Assembly: GCF_002896855.1 (NCBI RefSeq)
Contig: NZ_CP021850.1
Span: forward strand, 4,667,217 to 4,731,216
Length of the DNA: 64,000 bases
Reading direction: 5' to 3'
Source: Clostridium thermosuccinogenes
GTDB taxonomy: Bacteria > Bacillota > Clostridia > Acetivibrionales > DSM-5807
A program made the position numbers and the translations under genes. Below the pieces are notes generated by a model. The model ran no database searches and had not been told where the DNA came from. It saw only the letters and a program-made list of their open reading frames with translations. Of the stretch, positions 8,076 to 17,900 are shown one piece after another; position 1 is the stretch's first letter; each line of letters opens with the position of its first letter.

Positions 8076-10277
8076 ATGAGGGAAAAAAGAGCAGGCAGTT
8101 TAAGGATGTTCTATGAAAAGCCGGGTGAAAAATGGCTCGATGCCCTTCCCCTTGGCAACGGACGGATAGGAGCCATGGTATACGGGAGAGCCAATGATGA
8201 AATAATCCAGCTGAATGAAACCACCTTTTGGTCCGGAGAAGCTTCGAAGGGAAACGTGGTGGAAGAAAGCCCGGAGCTTGTAAAAGAGATAAGAAAATAC
8301 CTTTTCAATAATGATTATGAAAAGGCCAGAGAGCTTTGCCACAAAATAACGGGCAGGAAGCTGAATTACGGCACAAATTTGCCGGTAGGGGACATGAAAC
8401 TGGACTTCGGCTCCCGCACCGGCAATTATACAAACTTTTACCGAGAGCTGGACTTGAGCGCCGGAATTGTAAAAGTGACGTATAATCACGATGATAATGA
8501 ATATAAAGAAGAGGTGTTTGTTTCAAATCCTCACCAGGTGGCGGTTGTGAAGGTAATCTCAAAGCTTCCCGGCAAGCTTGGTTTCAGAATAAGCTTTCAG
8601 GGAATGAACAGCACAATGGCAGTACATGCGGATAGCCGAGGAGATCTTGTCATTTCAGGCAATGCTTTTGAGAATATACATAGCGATGGGAAAACCGGAG
8701 TTGCAATCCATGGAAGAATACGCGTCCTGACGGATAACGGACATATATGCCAGGAGGCTCACGCTCTCAATGTAGAAGGCGCGGATTCGGCTGTGGTGCT
8801 GGTGGCCCTGAGGACAAACTTTGAGTGTTCGGAGCCTTTCCAGGATTGCCTTGACAAAATAGAGAAGGCGGCCATGTTATCCTATGAAGAATTAAAGGAA
8901 GAACACATAAAAGAACACAGCAGTCTGATGAACCGCATGTTGCTGAGCCTTGGGCATGGCTGCCATGATGATGTTCCGACGGACCAGCGTATTGAAAGGG
9001 TAAGGAACGGAGAGGCCGATCCCGGATTGGATGCGCTGTTGTTCAATTACGGCCGTTATCTGATCATTGGAAGCTCCAGAGAGAATTCTCCCCTGCCCAA
9101 TCATCTGCAGGGTATCTGGAATGACGGCCTTGCATGCCAGATGGAATGGACCTGCGATATGCACCTCGATATAAACACCCAGATGAACTACTGGCCGACG
9201 GAAGCTGCAAACCTCAGCGAATGCAATATGCCGTTATTCAAGTGGATTTCAGAAAGGCTTGTACCATCAGGTGCCCATACTGCAAAGGTGCATTATGGAT
9301 GCAGGGGATGGACTGCCCACACTGTTTCCAACGCCTGGGGATATTCTGCACCAGGATGGGGCGAATCCTGGGGAATATGGCCCATGGGGGGAGTGTGGAT
9401 TGCAACCCACTTGTGGGAGCATTATCTATATACCGGGGACAAGGAGTTCCTGGAAAAGGCCGCATATCCGGTTTTAAAGGGGGCTGCGGAATTTGTTCTG
9501 GATTACCTGGTGCAGGACCTGGAAAAGGGATATCTTTTGAGCGGTCCTTCCTTCTCGCCGGAAAACAGCTTCCTTATAAACGGGCAATCCTACTCCAATA
9601 CGATGGGACCTACGTTTGATACGGTACTGAGCCGCGAGATTTTCAATATTTGCATTGAAGCAGCAAAGATATTAGACTGTGATGCTGATTTTTCCGACCG
9701 GTTAAAGGATGCTTGCGGAAAGCTTCCGGATTTTGCCGTGGGAAAGGAAGGACAGCTGCAGGAATGGCTTCAGGATTTTGAAGCTTCCGATCCTCATCAC
9801 AGGCATATTTCGCACCTTTTGGCACTTTATCCTTTCAGCCAGATTACGGTGGACAAAACCCCTGAACTCAGTGCTGCAGCCAGAAGAAGCATAGACTTGA
9901 GGGTGAGTCCGGAGGGCTCCTATGAGGAATCAAATTGGGGTTATGCCCTTTTGGAGGCTTACTTTGCCCGGTTGAAGGATGGGAATGAGGCATATAAATA
10001 TATACAAGGTGCAATCCGGGGATTGACATATGATAATCTCTTTATCTGCCATCCTGTTTTTGAGGGATATGAAGTGGGCATTTATGAGCTGGATGGAAAT
10101 ACAGGCATGAGTGCGGCCGTGCTTGAGATGCTCCTTCAAAGCCATGAAGGCATAATTGAACTGCTGCCGGCGTTGCCAAATGCCTGGGATGCGGGATATG
10201 TCAAGGGTATTTGTGCAAGGGGCGGCTTTGTGATCGACATGGAATGGGAAAATCACAGTCTTAAAAAGTTTCCATAA
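8076..10277 (+). CDS. GH95 alpha-L-fucosidase/alpha-galactosidase-like glycoside hydrolase, C-terminus frameshifted
   Basis: A 733-residue enzyme without signal peptide, hence cytoplasmic, hydrolysing alpha-L-fucosidic (or alpha-L-galactosidic) linkages by inversion. The N-terminal GH95 beta-domain starts WLDALPLGNGRIGAMVYG, then QLNETTFWSG. The alpha/alpha barrel has NHLQGIWND, MHLDINTQMNYWPTEAANL (substrate asparagines), GPSFSPENSF with E496 as likely acid, and ELDGNTGMSAAVLEMLLQSH with D673. The frame ends HSLKKFP-stop, but the -1 frame continues as KVSITSKLGNPCTIKYKD and on to TAG at 10379-10381. One A appears to be missing from an expected A6 run near 10263, removing ~35 C-terminal residues. 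The core is intact, so activity may survive. No clear ribosome site precedes ATG 8076; ATG 8106 is an alternative start. Confidence 0.85.
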   Translation: MREKRAGSLRMFYEKPGEKWLDALPLGNGRIGAMVYGRANDEIIQLNETTFWSGEASKGNVVEESPELVKEIRKYLFNNDYEKARELCHKITGRKLNYGTNLPVGDMKLDFGSRTGNYTNFYRELDLSAGIVKVTYNHDDNEYKEEVFVSNPHQVAVVKVISKLPGKLGFRISFQGMNSTMAVHADSRGDLVISGNAFENIHSDGKTGVAIHGRIRVLTDNGHICQEAHALNVEGADSAVVLVALRTNFECSEPFQDCLDKIEKAAMLSYEELKEEHIKEHSSLMNRMLLSLGHGCHDDVPTDQRIERVRNGEADPGLDALLFNYGRYLIIGSSRENSPLPNHLQGIWNDGLACQMEWTCDMHLDINTQMNYWPTEAANLSECNMPLFKWISERLVPSGAHTAKVHYGCRGWTAHTVSNAWGYSAPGWGESWGIWPMGGVWIATHLWEHYLYTGDKEFLEKAAYPVLKGAAEFVLDYLVQDLEKGYLLSGPSFSPENSFLINGQSYSNTMGPTFDTVLSREIFNICIEAAKILDCDADFSDRLKDACGKLPDFAVGKEGQLQEWLQDFEASDPHHRHISHLLALYPFSQITVDKTPELSAAARRSIDLRVSPEGSYEESNWGYALLEAYFARLKDGNEAYKYIQGAIRGLTYDNLFICHPVFEGYEVGIYELDGNTGMSAAVLEMLLQSHEGIIELLPALPNAWDAGYVKGICARGGFVIDMEWENHSLKKFP

Positions 10278-10381
10278 CCTCAAAGCTTGGTAATCCATGC
10301 ACTATCAAGTATAAGGATAGAATAGAGAAGCTTAATTTGGCTGCCGGTGAAACCAAGGTGTATGATTTTAATCAGATTTAG
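10265..10381 (+). other. Displaced 3' end of the GH95 gene in the -1 frame
   Basis: Read from 10265, the frame gives KVSITSKLGNPCTIKYKDRI and continues to TAG at 10379-10381. This is the beta-sandwich ending expected for a GH95 protein of about 768 residues. It joins the main frame if one A is added to the AAAAA run at 10263-10267. Confidence 0.75.
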
Positions 10382-10414
10382 GGAGCCGGGAGCATAAAAC
10401 CGGGGCAGCACGAT

Positions 10415-10534
10415 TTATATAAAATTGGTTTGAATTCAGCCAATAATGGATGCACTGATTGTTATGTGCTTTGAACCCTTTCGGAGCGACAATCATCCAT
10501 TTCAATTAGCTGAATTCATTCCCAAACTATATAG
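10415..10534. repeat. Intergenic palindromic element, copy A (core in reverse orientation)
   Basis: Left end TATAAAATTGGTTTGAATTC, right end AGCTGAATTCATTCCCAAAC then TATATAG. The inner arms TGAATTCAGC (10431-10440) and GCTGAATTCA (10509-10518) are inverted copies. The ~67-bp core between them (10441-10507) matches the reverse complement of the core in copy B at 38038-38106 with about 90% identity, while the outer ends match copy B directly. No coding capacity. It lies between the GH95 and GH36 genes. Confidence 0.8.
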
Positions 10535-10570
10535 AGCTGTATTGCATTTATCTTTGAAAGGACGTCGAAT

Positions 10571-12721
10571 ATGAGTATAAGTTATTGCAAAGAAAAGAAA
10601 CTGTGGATACTTGAAACAAAGAACACTTCCTATGTCATCGGAGTGGATGAAGAAAACAATTTGCAAAATGTCTACTGGGGCAGCAAGTTGCCCTATATTG
10701 GTGATTACAGCCCTGCAGACATCAGTAAGGGACATTCTTCCTTTGATTTCAGGGAAGGCTTTGCGAACCTTGAATTTCCGGCATGGGGCGGGCTGCTTTA
10801 TTCAGAGCCATGCCTCAAGGCAACCTTTTCGGACAATGTGAGAAATCTGTCCCTTAAATATGATGACTATGAAATTGTCAGAAATTCAGAGAATGTGTCC
10901 GATGAATCCATGTCGGAGCTGAGGATTGATTTAAAAGACAGCCTGTCCTATCGGCTTCGTGTCAGATTATATTTCAGGATATATGAGGAATTCGATATAA
11001 TTGAAAAATATGCCGAAGTCATTAATGAAGGTGAGCAGCCTGTTACGTTGGAGAGCATACAATCCGGTGCCTGGTATCTGCCTGAAGGCATGGATTACCG
11101 GCTGACCCATCTGATCGGCCGCTGGAGTGGGGAAACGCAGCTAAGGCAGACCTTTCTTACGGAAGGGAAGAAGGTTATGGAGAGCAGAAGGGGCACTACC
11201 AGCCCCCATGCCAATCCATGGTTTGCAATAGATAACGGAAAGGCGGATGAAGACTATGGCAGCGTTTGGTTTGGTGCCCTGGCCTGGAGCGGAAACTGGA
11301 AGATGGTTTTTGAGCTGAGCTCCTTCGGACAGCTTAAGATAACGGGGGGCATCAACGATTTTGATTTTTCCTGGCATTTAAAACCCAATTGCACATTTAC
11401 AACCCCTGTTTTCACTGCCGGATATACGGAAAATGGCTTTGGAAGCGCCAGCAGACTTATGCATTCATACCAGCTGAAACATATACTCCCTAAAGAGCAT
11501 GCATCTGAATTCAGAAAAGTTATATATAATTCCTGGGAAGCGACTTACTTCAATGTAAATGCGGAAAACCAGAGATCCCTCGCCGAAAAGGCGGCTTCAA
11601 TAGGAGTGGAGGTTTTTGTTATTGATGACGGCTGGTTTGGAGAGCGTAACAGCGACAGGGCAGGATTGGGAGACTGGTTTGTGAACAGGAATAAATTCCC
11701 GGACGGCCTAGCACCACTAATTAAAACCGTGAATGAGCTGGGGATGGATTTTGGAATATGGGTTGAGCCGGAAATGGTAAATCCCGACAGCAAGCTTTAC
11801 CGGGAGCATCCTGACTGGGTATACCATTTTCCCGGCCTGCCGAGGACCGAGGCCAGAAACCAGCTGGTTCTGAATCTGGCAAGGGATGATGTCAAGCAGT
11901 ATATCTATAATTTTATGGATAAACTCCTGGGGGAAAACAATATTAAGTTTATCAAATGGGACATGAACAGGCACTTTACCGAGCCGGGATGGCCGGAGGC
12001 TGCAGCAGAGGAGCAGAAGGAAATCTGGGTAAGGCATACCTTAAGCATTTATGAAATAGTAGAAAGACTAAAAGCCAAGTATCCGTCTGTGGTGTTTGAA
12101 TCCTGCTCCGGCGGAGGAGGCCGTGTGGATCTTGGTATTTTGAGGCGTATGGATGAATTCTGGCCCAGTGATAATACGGATGCTTTTGACCGCCTTAAGA
12201 TACAGGAGGGATTTGCCTATGCATATCTTCCCAAGGCCATGGTGGCATGGGTGACCGATTCACCAAACTGGCTGAACGGAAGGAAGCTGCCGCTTACTTA
12301 CAGATTCCACAGCGCCATGATGGGTACCCTCGGTATAGGAGGCAACCTGAACCATTGGTCGGAGGAAGAACTCAAGACGGCCAAAGAAATGATCTCTCTC
12401 TACAAGGAAATAAGGCCGATTGTGCAGGAAGGAAATCTGTACAGGCTTCTCTCGCCCAGGACGAATGAGGTGGCAGCAGTGGAGTACACTGCAAAAGACG
12501 GGTCGGAAGCTCTGGTATTTGCCTTTTTGCATTCGTCCCAGTTTGGAGTAGGTTCAAAGACACTTTATCTTAAGGGACTTGAAAGCAAAGCTTTATATAA
12601 GGTAGAGGGTTCCGATGGATTGACAAGCGGCGCCGCATTGATGAAAAAAGGCCTGGAGGTCAATCTTAAGGGGGATTTTGACAGCAAGCTGATAAGAATT
12701 AAAAAGGTGGATTATATATAG
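10571..12721 (+). CDS. GH36 alpha-galactosidase
   Basis: A 716-residue cytoplasmic retaining alpha-galactosidase releasing alpha-linked galactose from oligosaccharides such as raffinose-family sugars or galactomanno-oligosaccharides. An N-terminal beta-supersandwich is followed by the (beta/alpha)8 barrel: EVFVIDDGWFG, GLGDWFVNRNKFPDGL, DFGIWVEPEMVNPDS, then IKWDMNR with nucleophile D464, ESCSGGGGRVDLG, and WPSDNTDAFDRLKIQ with acid/base D534. The length equals the usual GH36 size (about 700-730). GAAAGGA precedes ATG 10571. The repeat element copy A lies upstream, and the convergent AraC-family gene is downstream beyond a hairpin. The SCSGGGGR motif is characteristic of the family, so the call is firm. 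Confidence 0.93.
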   Translation: MSISYCKEKKLWILETKNTSYVIGVDEENNLQNVYWGSKLPYIGDYSPADISKGHSSFDFREGFANLEFPAWGGLLYSEPCLKATFSDNVRNLSLKYDDYEIVRNSENVSDESMSELRIDLKDSLSYRLRVRLYFRIYEEFDIIEKYAEVINEGEQPVTLESIQSGAWYLPEGMDYRLTHLIGRWSGETQLRQTFLTEGKKVMESRRGTTSPHANPWFAIDNGKADEDYGSVWFGALAWSGNWKMVFELSSFGQLKITGGINDFDFSWHLKPNCTFTTPVFTAGYTENGFGSASRLMHSYQLKHILPKEHASEFRKVIYNSWEATYFNVNAENQRSLAEKAASIGVEVFVIDDGWFGERNSDRAGLGDWFVNRNKFPDGLAPLIKTVNELGMDFGIWVEPEMVNPDSKLYREHPDWVYHFPGLPRTEARNQLVLNLARDDVKQYIYNFMDKLLGENNIKFIKWDMNRHFTEPGWPEAAAEEQKEIWVRHTLSIYEIVERLKAKYPSVVFESCSGGGGRVDLGILRRMDEFWPSDNTDAFDRLKIQEGFAYAYLPKAMVAWVTDSPNWLNGRKLPLTYRFHSAMMGTLGIGGNLNHWSEEELKTAKEMISLYKEIRPIVQEGNLYRLLSPRTNEVAAVEYTAKDGSEALVFAFLHSSQFGVGSKTLYLKGLESKALYKVEGSDGLTSGAALMKKGLEVNLKGDFDSKLIRIKKVDYI

Positions 12722-12807
12722 CTCATATCTGTTTTTTGGACCATGCCCGTCATCCTTGTTTATCGCTTCAATAATAGACCTAAAAGGCCTGTCTTTTAAG
12801 AAATAGC

Positions 12808-12850
12808 ATCCCCGTAGAGCGGATATCTTTTTGTCTCCTCTGCGGGGATG
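12808..12850. terminator. Hairpin between convergent GH36 and AraC-family genes
   Basis: A 13-bp stem CATCCCCGTAGAG/CTCTGCGGGGATG, with one G-T pair, surrounds a 17-nt loop. There is no long T-run, but its place between convergent genes suggests a bidirectional terminator. Confidence 0.6.
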
Positions 12851-12895
12851 TTATGATTGTATGCAAGTATCTTGATTTATATACAGATAAGCAAA

Positions 12896-13744
12896 TCAAA
12901 AAGGTATCTTTCTGAATTCACCGGGGGTGAGGCTGGTGTGGTTCTTAAAAGCGATAATAAAATTCGTTTCACTGTTAAAGCCGCATTCAAAGGCTATCTC
13001 TTTAATGGATAAGTCTGTAGTTTTTAAAAGGGTCTTGGCATGATTCAGCCTTAAAATGCTTACATATTCGTAAGGGGAGTACCCGGTCTCTCTTTTGAAA
13101 ATCCTGCTGAAGTGATAAGGACTCATGCACACATTGGCAGAAATATCCTCGAGGGAAATCTTGTTTTTGTAATTGTTCCTGATAAAAGCAATCGACTCAT
13201 CAATATAGTTGGAATTTGTAGAATTCCCCAGCGTGTTTTCCGCAGACAATATCAGCAATTCGGCAAGCATTCTTTGTATGGTACAGGACAGGATGGCTTC
13301 GTTTATCATCCTGTTTTTTCTGAAATCATCTATCATGGATAATAAATAGTCCTGAACCAAGGTAGAATTCCTAGAATTGATTACATTGCCGGACCTCTCG
13401 TTTATAAGATTGAAATAATCATTGCTGACATTTCCGTCAAAATGCATCCAGAGGGTTTCCATGGAGCTGCTGGTTTCATATATGTGGGGCTTGTAGCAGT
13501 TTATCAGTATTATGTCGTTCGCTTTTATAGTCTGGGCTCTGTTGTTGATGGTGATCAGGCCTTCCCCGGCTACGACGTACATTAAAAGATAGCTGTCAAA
13601 TTTGTCCCTTTTGACTCTGTAATTATGATCGCAATAGAAGTGTCCCAGGGAGCTTATATAAAAGAATAATGACTTTGCCACATTGCTAGGAGAATTGAAA
13701 AAAGCACACGAACCTTCCAAAACACCAGACTCAATTGTATACAT
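12896..13744 (-). CDS. AraC-family transcriptional regulator
   Basis: A 282-residue regulator with an N-terminal cupin-like sensing domain (LLMYVVAGEGLITINNRAQT, PHIYETSSSMETLWMHFDG) and a C-terminal double helix-turn-helix: ISLEDISANVCMSPYHFSRI, then IKEIAFECGFNSETNFIIAF and the closing LTPGEFRKI. The ATG at 13744 is preferred. The in-frame ATG five codons earlier is part of the sequence GGAGGGG, which is the ribosome site for ATG 13744. It is divergent from galM and convergent with the GH36 gene. It probably responds to a sugar of this locus and may recognise the shared motif at 7861/18302/24211, which is inference. Confidence 0.88.
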   Translation of the reverse strand: MYTIESGVLEGSCAFFNSPSNVAKSLFFYISSLGHFYCDHNYRVKRDKFDSYLLMYVVAGEGLITINNRAQTIKANDIILINCYKPHIYETSSSMETLWMHFDGNVSNDYFNLINERSGNVINSRNSTLVQDYLLSMIDDFRKNRMINEAILSCTIQRMLAELLILSAENTLGNSTNSNYIDESIAFIRNNYKNKISLEDISANVCMSPYHFSRIFKRETGYSPYEYVSILRLNHAKTLLKTTDLSIKEIAFECGFNSETNFIIAFKNHTSLTPGEFRKIPF

Positions 13745-13828
13745 GATATTCCCCTCCATGTAACACTATCAGATAGCAATATTTTTAAATTCATCAGCAA
13801 TTAGCATTAATGTAATTCCTATAAATTA

Positions 13829-13857
13829 ATTATAAAATTAAAGCGAGAACAAAGCAA
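13829..13857 (-). promoter_or_regulatory. Possible sigma-A promoter of the AraC-family gene
   Basis: On the minus strand TTGCTT (13857-13852), a 17-bp spacer and TATAAT (13834-13829) lie about 85 nt upstream of the start codon. The intergenic region is very AT-rich, so the match is suggestive only. Confidence 0.45.
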
Positions 13858-13911
13858 TAAAAATAAGTAAACGCTGAAATTTAGTATCCAATATAAAAGA
13901 GGAGGGGTGCT

Positions 13912-14958
13912 GTGGTTCTGCAGGAGAGGGTTTCACGCGTTAATGAAGATTACATTATTCAGTACACTTTGGTCAACAGGAATGGAATAAAAGTCAGCTT
14001 TTTAAATTACGGAGGAGTCATCACCAGGATTATTGCCCCTGATAGATTCGGTCAATTCGAAAACATCGTTTTAAGCCATGAACGCATAGAAGATTATTTC
14101 TCAAATGAACCTTACTACGGAGCCTTGGTAGGAAGGGTGGCAGGAAGGATAAGCAATGCGGAGTTTGTGATGGACGGTGTAAGGTACCATTTAACCAAAA
14201 ATGATGGCAATAACAGCATACATGGAGGTTTGAAGAATTTCAGCCACGTCCTGTGGGCCTGTAGAGTCAAAAGGGAAAATGCGGTGGAGCTGTCATATGA
14301 AAGCCCCGACGGTGAGGAAGGATATCCTGGGAATTTAAAGGTAAAGGTTACTTATGAGCTAAATGACGAGGATGAATTCATTATAAGTTATTCAGGCGTT
14401 TCCGACAGGAAAACACCCTTTAATCCCACAAGCCATAGTTATTTCAACTTAAGCGGTGATGATAAAAGGGATATACTGGACCATCACTTGATCATAAGCA
14501 GCAGCAGATTTCTGGAATTGGCGAAGGACTATTTGCCCACAGGCAAAATAATGCCCGTAGAGGGAAGTGTTTTCGATTTCAGAAGAGGCAGGACGATCAG
14601 AGATGCGGTAATGTCCGATGATGAGCAAACAGTGCTGGCTAAGAAGGGATTAAACCATCCGTTTTTGTTGGACAAGGAGGGGAATTACGATGTGATTTTA
14701 AGCGATAGCGCCAGCGGCAGAGAGATGGCTGTTAAGACAGATGCGGTGGGGGTGGTAATATATACGGGCAGCGAGTTACCTCCTGAAAAAAGATATCATG
14801 GCATCTGTATTGAAACGCAGGGACTGCCGGATGCGGTAAATAATTCTTCCTTTCCATCAATCGTAATACGGGAAGGTGAAAAGTTCAACACATCAACAAT
14901 ATTTAAATTTGGAGTAAAGTCTGACAATAGCATAGCTTTAAAAAAGGAGAGGATATAA
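13912..14958 (+). CDS. galM: Aldose 1-epimerase (galactose mutarotase)
   Basis: A 348-residue cytoplasmic enzyme interconverting alpha and beta anomers of galactose and other aldoses, feeding the Leloir pathway. The family signatures are clear: NYGGVITRIIAPDR near residue 32, LVGRVAGRISN, NNSIHGGLKNFSHVLW, then NPTSHSYFNLSG containing H175, and GICIETQGLPDAVN with the likely catalytic base E301. The start is GTG at 13912 with AGAGGAGGGG upstream. The stop codon abuts the ATG of the DUF5107 gene, indicating translational coupling. It stands divergent from the AraC regulator. Confidence 0.93.
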   Translation: MVLQERVSRVNEDYIIQYTLVNRNGIKVSFLNYGGVITRIIAPDRFGQFENIVLSHERIEDYFSNEPYYGALVGRVAGRISNAEFVMDGVRYHLTKNDGNNSIHGGLKNFSHVLWACRVKRENAVELSYESPDGEEGYPGNLKVKVTYELNDEDEFIISYSGVSDRKTPFNPTSHSYFNLSGDDKRDILDHHLIISSSRFLELAKDYLPTGKIMPVEGSVFDFRRGRTIRDAVMSDDEQTVLAKKGLNHPFLLDKEGNYDVILSDSASGREMAVKTDAVGVVIYTGSELPPEKRYHGICIETQGLPDAVNNSSFPSIVIREGEKFNTSTIFKFGVKSDNSIALKKERI

Positions 14959-17900
14959 ATGAGTTGGGAGAAAAGAGTAAAAGTGTGGGAAGAGGTTGTC
15001 AAAATACCGACCTATCCGGTAGGGAAACCGGACAAGAATCCCATGTTCCTGGAAAAGAGGGTGTATCAGGGAAGTTCCGGCAAAGTATATCCGCTGCCGG
15101 TCATAGATAAAATTTATGACCATAAGGAAGAAAAGGAATACAAGGCAGTATTTTTAGAGAATAAATACATTAAAGTAATGATACTGCCGGAGCTTGGAGG
15201 AAGAATCCAAAGAGCCCTGGACAAGACAAACAATTATGATTTTGTATATTACAACCGGGTGATAAAACCGGCCCTGGTAGGCCTGGCAGGTCCCTGGATA
15301 TCCGGAGGAATTGAATTCAACTGGCCCCAGCACCACAGGCCCAATACCTTCGGCCCTGTTGACTATAAGCTGGAAGAGAATGATGACGGAAGCTGCACCT
15401 TATGGGTAAGCGAAATCGACAGGATGTATGGGACAAAAGGAATGGCAGGTTTCACCCTGTACCCTGATAAGGCTTATATTGAAATTAGGGGGCAGTTATA
15501 CAACAGGACTGCAGAAAATCAAACCTTTTTATGGTGGGCAAACCCTGCGGTGGCAGTAAATGATCATACCCAATCCGTATTTCCGCCGGATGTTCACGCT
15601 GTATTTGATCACGGCAAAAGGGATGTTTCCAAGTTCCCCATTGCAACGGGTGTATACTACAAGGTGGACTATTCTGCAGGAGTTGATATTTCAAGATACA
15701 AGAACATTCCTGTGCCTACATCCTATATGGCATATCACTCCGATTACGACTTTGTGGGCGGATATGACCACAGTGTTAATGCCGGAATTCTTCATGTGGC
15801 CAACCACCACATATCTCCAGGAAAGAAGCAATGGACATGGGGCTGCGGAGATTTCGGAAAAGCTTGGGACAGAAATCTCACTGACGAGGACGGCCCATAT
15901 ATCGAGCTGATGACCGGAGTCTTTACTGACAACCAGCCGGATTTCAGCTGGCTGAAGCCATATGAGGAAAAGACCTTTAAGCAGTATTTTATGCCCTACA
16001 AAAATATCGGCATGGTTAGCAATGCCAATATTAATGCAGCAGTGAACCTTGCTATGGAGGGCAATATTGTAAAAATAGGAGCATATGCAACTTCCGAATA
16101 TGAAAATGTGACTGTGACCCTCAAGGGAAAGTATGGAGAATATGTAAAAGAAAAAATCAGCATTTCTCCGGAAAACACCTATCATAAAGAAATAGCAGTC
16201 GATGCCGGGGAACAGGAGCATTATTTAAAGGTGGCTTTGGTAAAGGAAGATGGTAAGGAGCTTATTTCATACCAACCAAAAGAAAAGAGCATTGAAAAAA
16301 TTCCCGATCCGGCCAAGGCGATTGGGCAGCCCAAGGATTTGAAGAATAATGAGGCTTTGTACCTGGCGGGTATCCATATTGAGCAGTACAGGCATGCCAC
16401 CTATGAGCCGGACCCGTATTACCTGGAAGGCCTGGTCAGAGATCCTGAAGATATTAGAATCAACAATGCTTATGGAGCCTTATTGTTAAGAAGGGGCAAT
16501 TTCAGTGAAGCGGAAAAATATCTGAGGCAGGCTGTTAAAACTTCCACCCGGCATAGTCCCAATCCTTATGACGGAGAACCTCTGTATAATCTTGGTTTGG
16601 CACTGTTATACCAAGGTAAGCTGGACGAAGCTTATGCCAAGTTTTATAAAGCTACCTGGAATGCCGCATGGCAGGACAGCGGTTTCTTTTCCGTTGCACA
16701 GATCGACTGCAAGAGAGGGGATTATGAACTTGCTTTGGAGCATGTAACCCAATCCATAATAAAAAACTATCATAATGTCAAGAGCAGAAATCTCAAAACG
16801 GCCGTTCTCAGGACTCTCGGCAAATTACCTGATGCTGAAAGATTAGCTTTGGAAACTGCAGAAATAGACAAATTGGATTTTGGGGCTAAAAATGAGCTGT
16901 ATAAGATAGCTTTGGCTCAAGGCAAATTTGCGGAAGCAGACGGAATTTTGGAGGAGCTTACCAAGCTGATGAGAGGTGACGTCCACAATTATATTGCATT
17001 GGCTCAGGAATATGGAAATGCAGGCTTTTATACGGATGCTGTGGAAATACTGGACAGATATATCATACAGAGCTCCAATGTATATCCGATGGCATACTAC
17101 TATAAGGCATATTATTTGGCAAAGGGTGGACATGAGGAAGAATCAGAAAAGTACTATATGCTTGGGGACAATGCCGACTCGGATTACTGCTTCCCCAACA
17201 GCCTCTGTGATCTGCTTGTGCTGGAAGCCGCCACAGCAAGGAAAAACTGCGGCAGCAAAGCGTTTTATTACCTGGGCAACCTCCTGTATGATAAAAAGCA
17301 ATATGACAGAGCGGTGCTGTGCTGGGAGAGGTCTGCAGAAATTGATGATACCTTCCCAACAGTCTACAGGAATCTGGCCCTCGCTTATTACAACAAGAAA
17401 AAAAGCCCTGAAAAGGCAAGAATGTGTCTGGAAAAAGCCTTTGAGCTTAATAAGAAGGATGCCAGAGTGCTGCTTGAATTGAACCAGCTTTACAAGAAGA
17501 TCAATATACCTTATGAGGAGAGATTTGAGCTCCTTAACAAGCATCTGGAAATTGTTGAAACAAGAGATGACCTGTATATCGAATATCTTACTTTGCTGAA
17601 TTTGAGGGAAGAATACGAGAAGGCTCTGGAGCTCATGCTTAAAAGAAAATTCCATCCCTGGGAAGGCGGAGAAGGAAAGGTTACAAGGCAGTATGTTTAT
17701 GCCAATATGGAAATCGCCAAAAAATTAATGAACCAAGGCAAAAATGCTGAAGCCTTGAGCTATTTGTTCAATGCCTTGAAATATCCGGAAAACCTGGGAG
17801 AGGGAAAACTTGCCGGAGCCCAGGACAACGATATACATTACTACATCGGCTGTGCTTATGAAAAACTGGGTGAAACGGAGAAGGCTACAGAATTCTTTGA

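Noticed and set aside
9134..9619. 161-residue plus-strand open frame
   Set aside because: Shadow frame inside the GH95 gene, cysteine- and glycine-rich by chance, without a ribosome site.
10259..10275. Programmed -1 frameshift in the GH95 gene
   Set aside because: The site reads T-AAA-AAG, not the A-AAA-AAG slippery heptamer, and no clear downstream stem or internal ribosome-site stimulator was seen. A lost A in a homopolymer is simpler.
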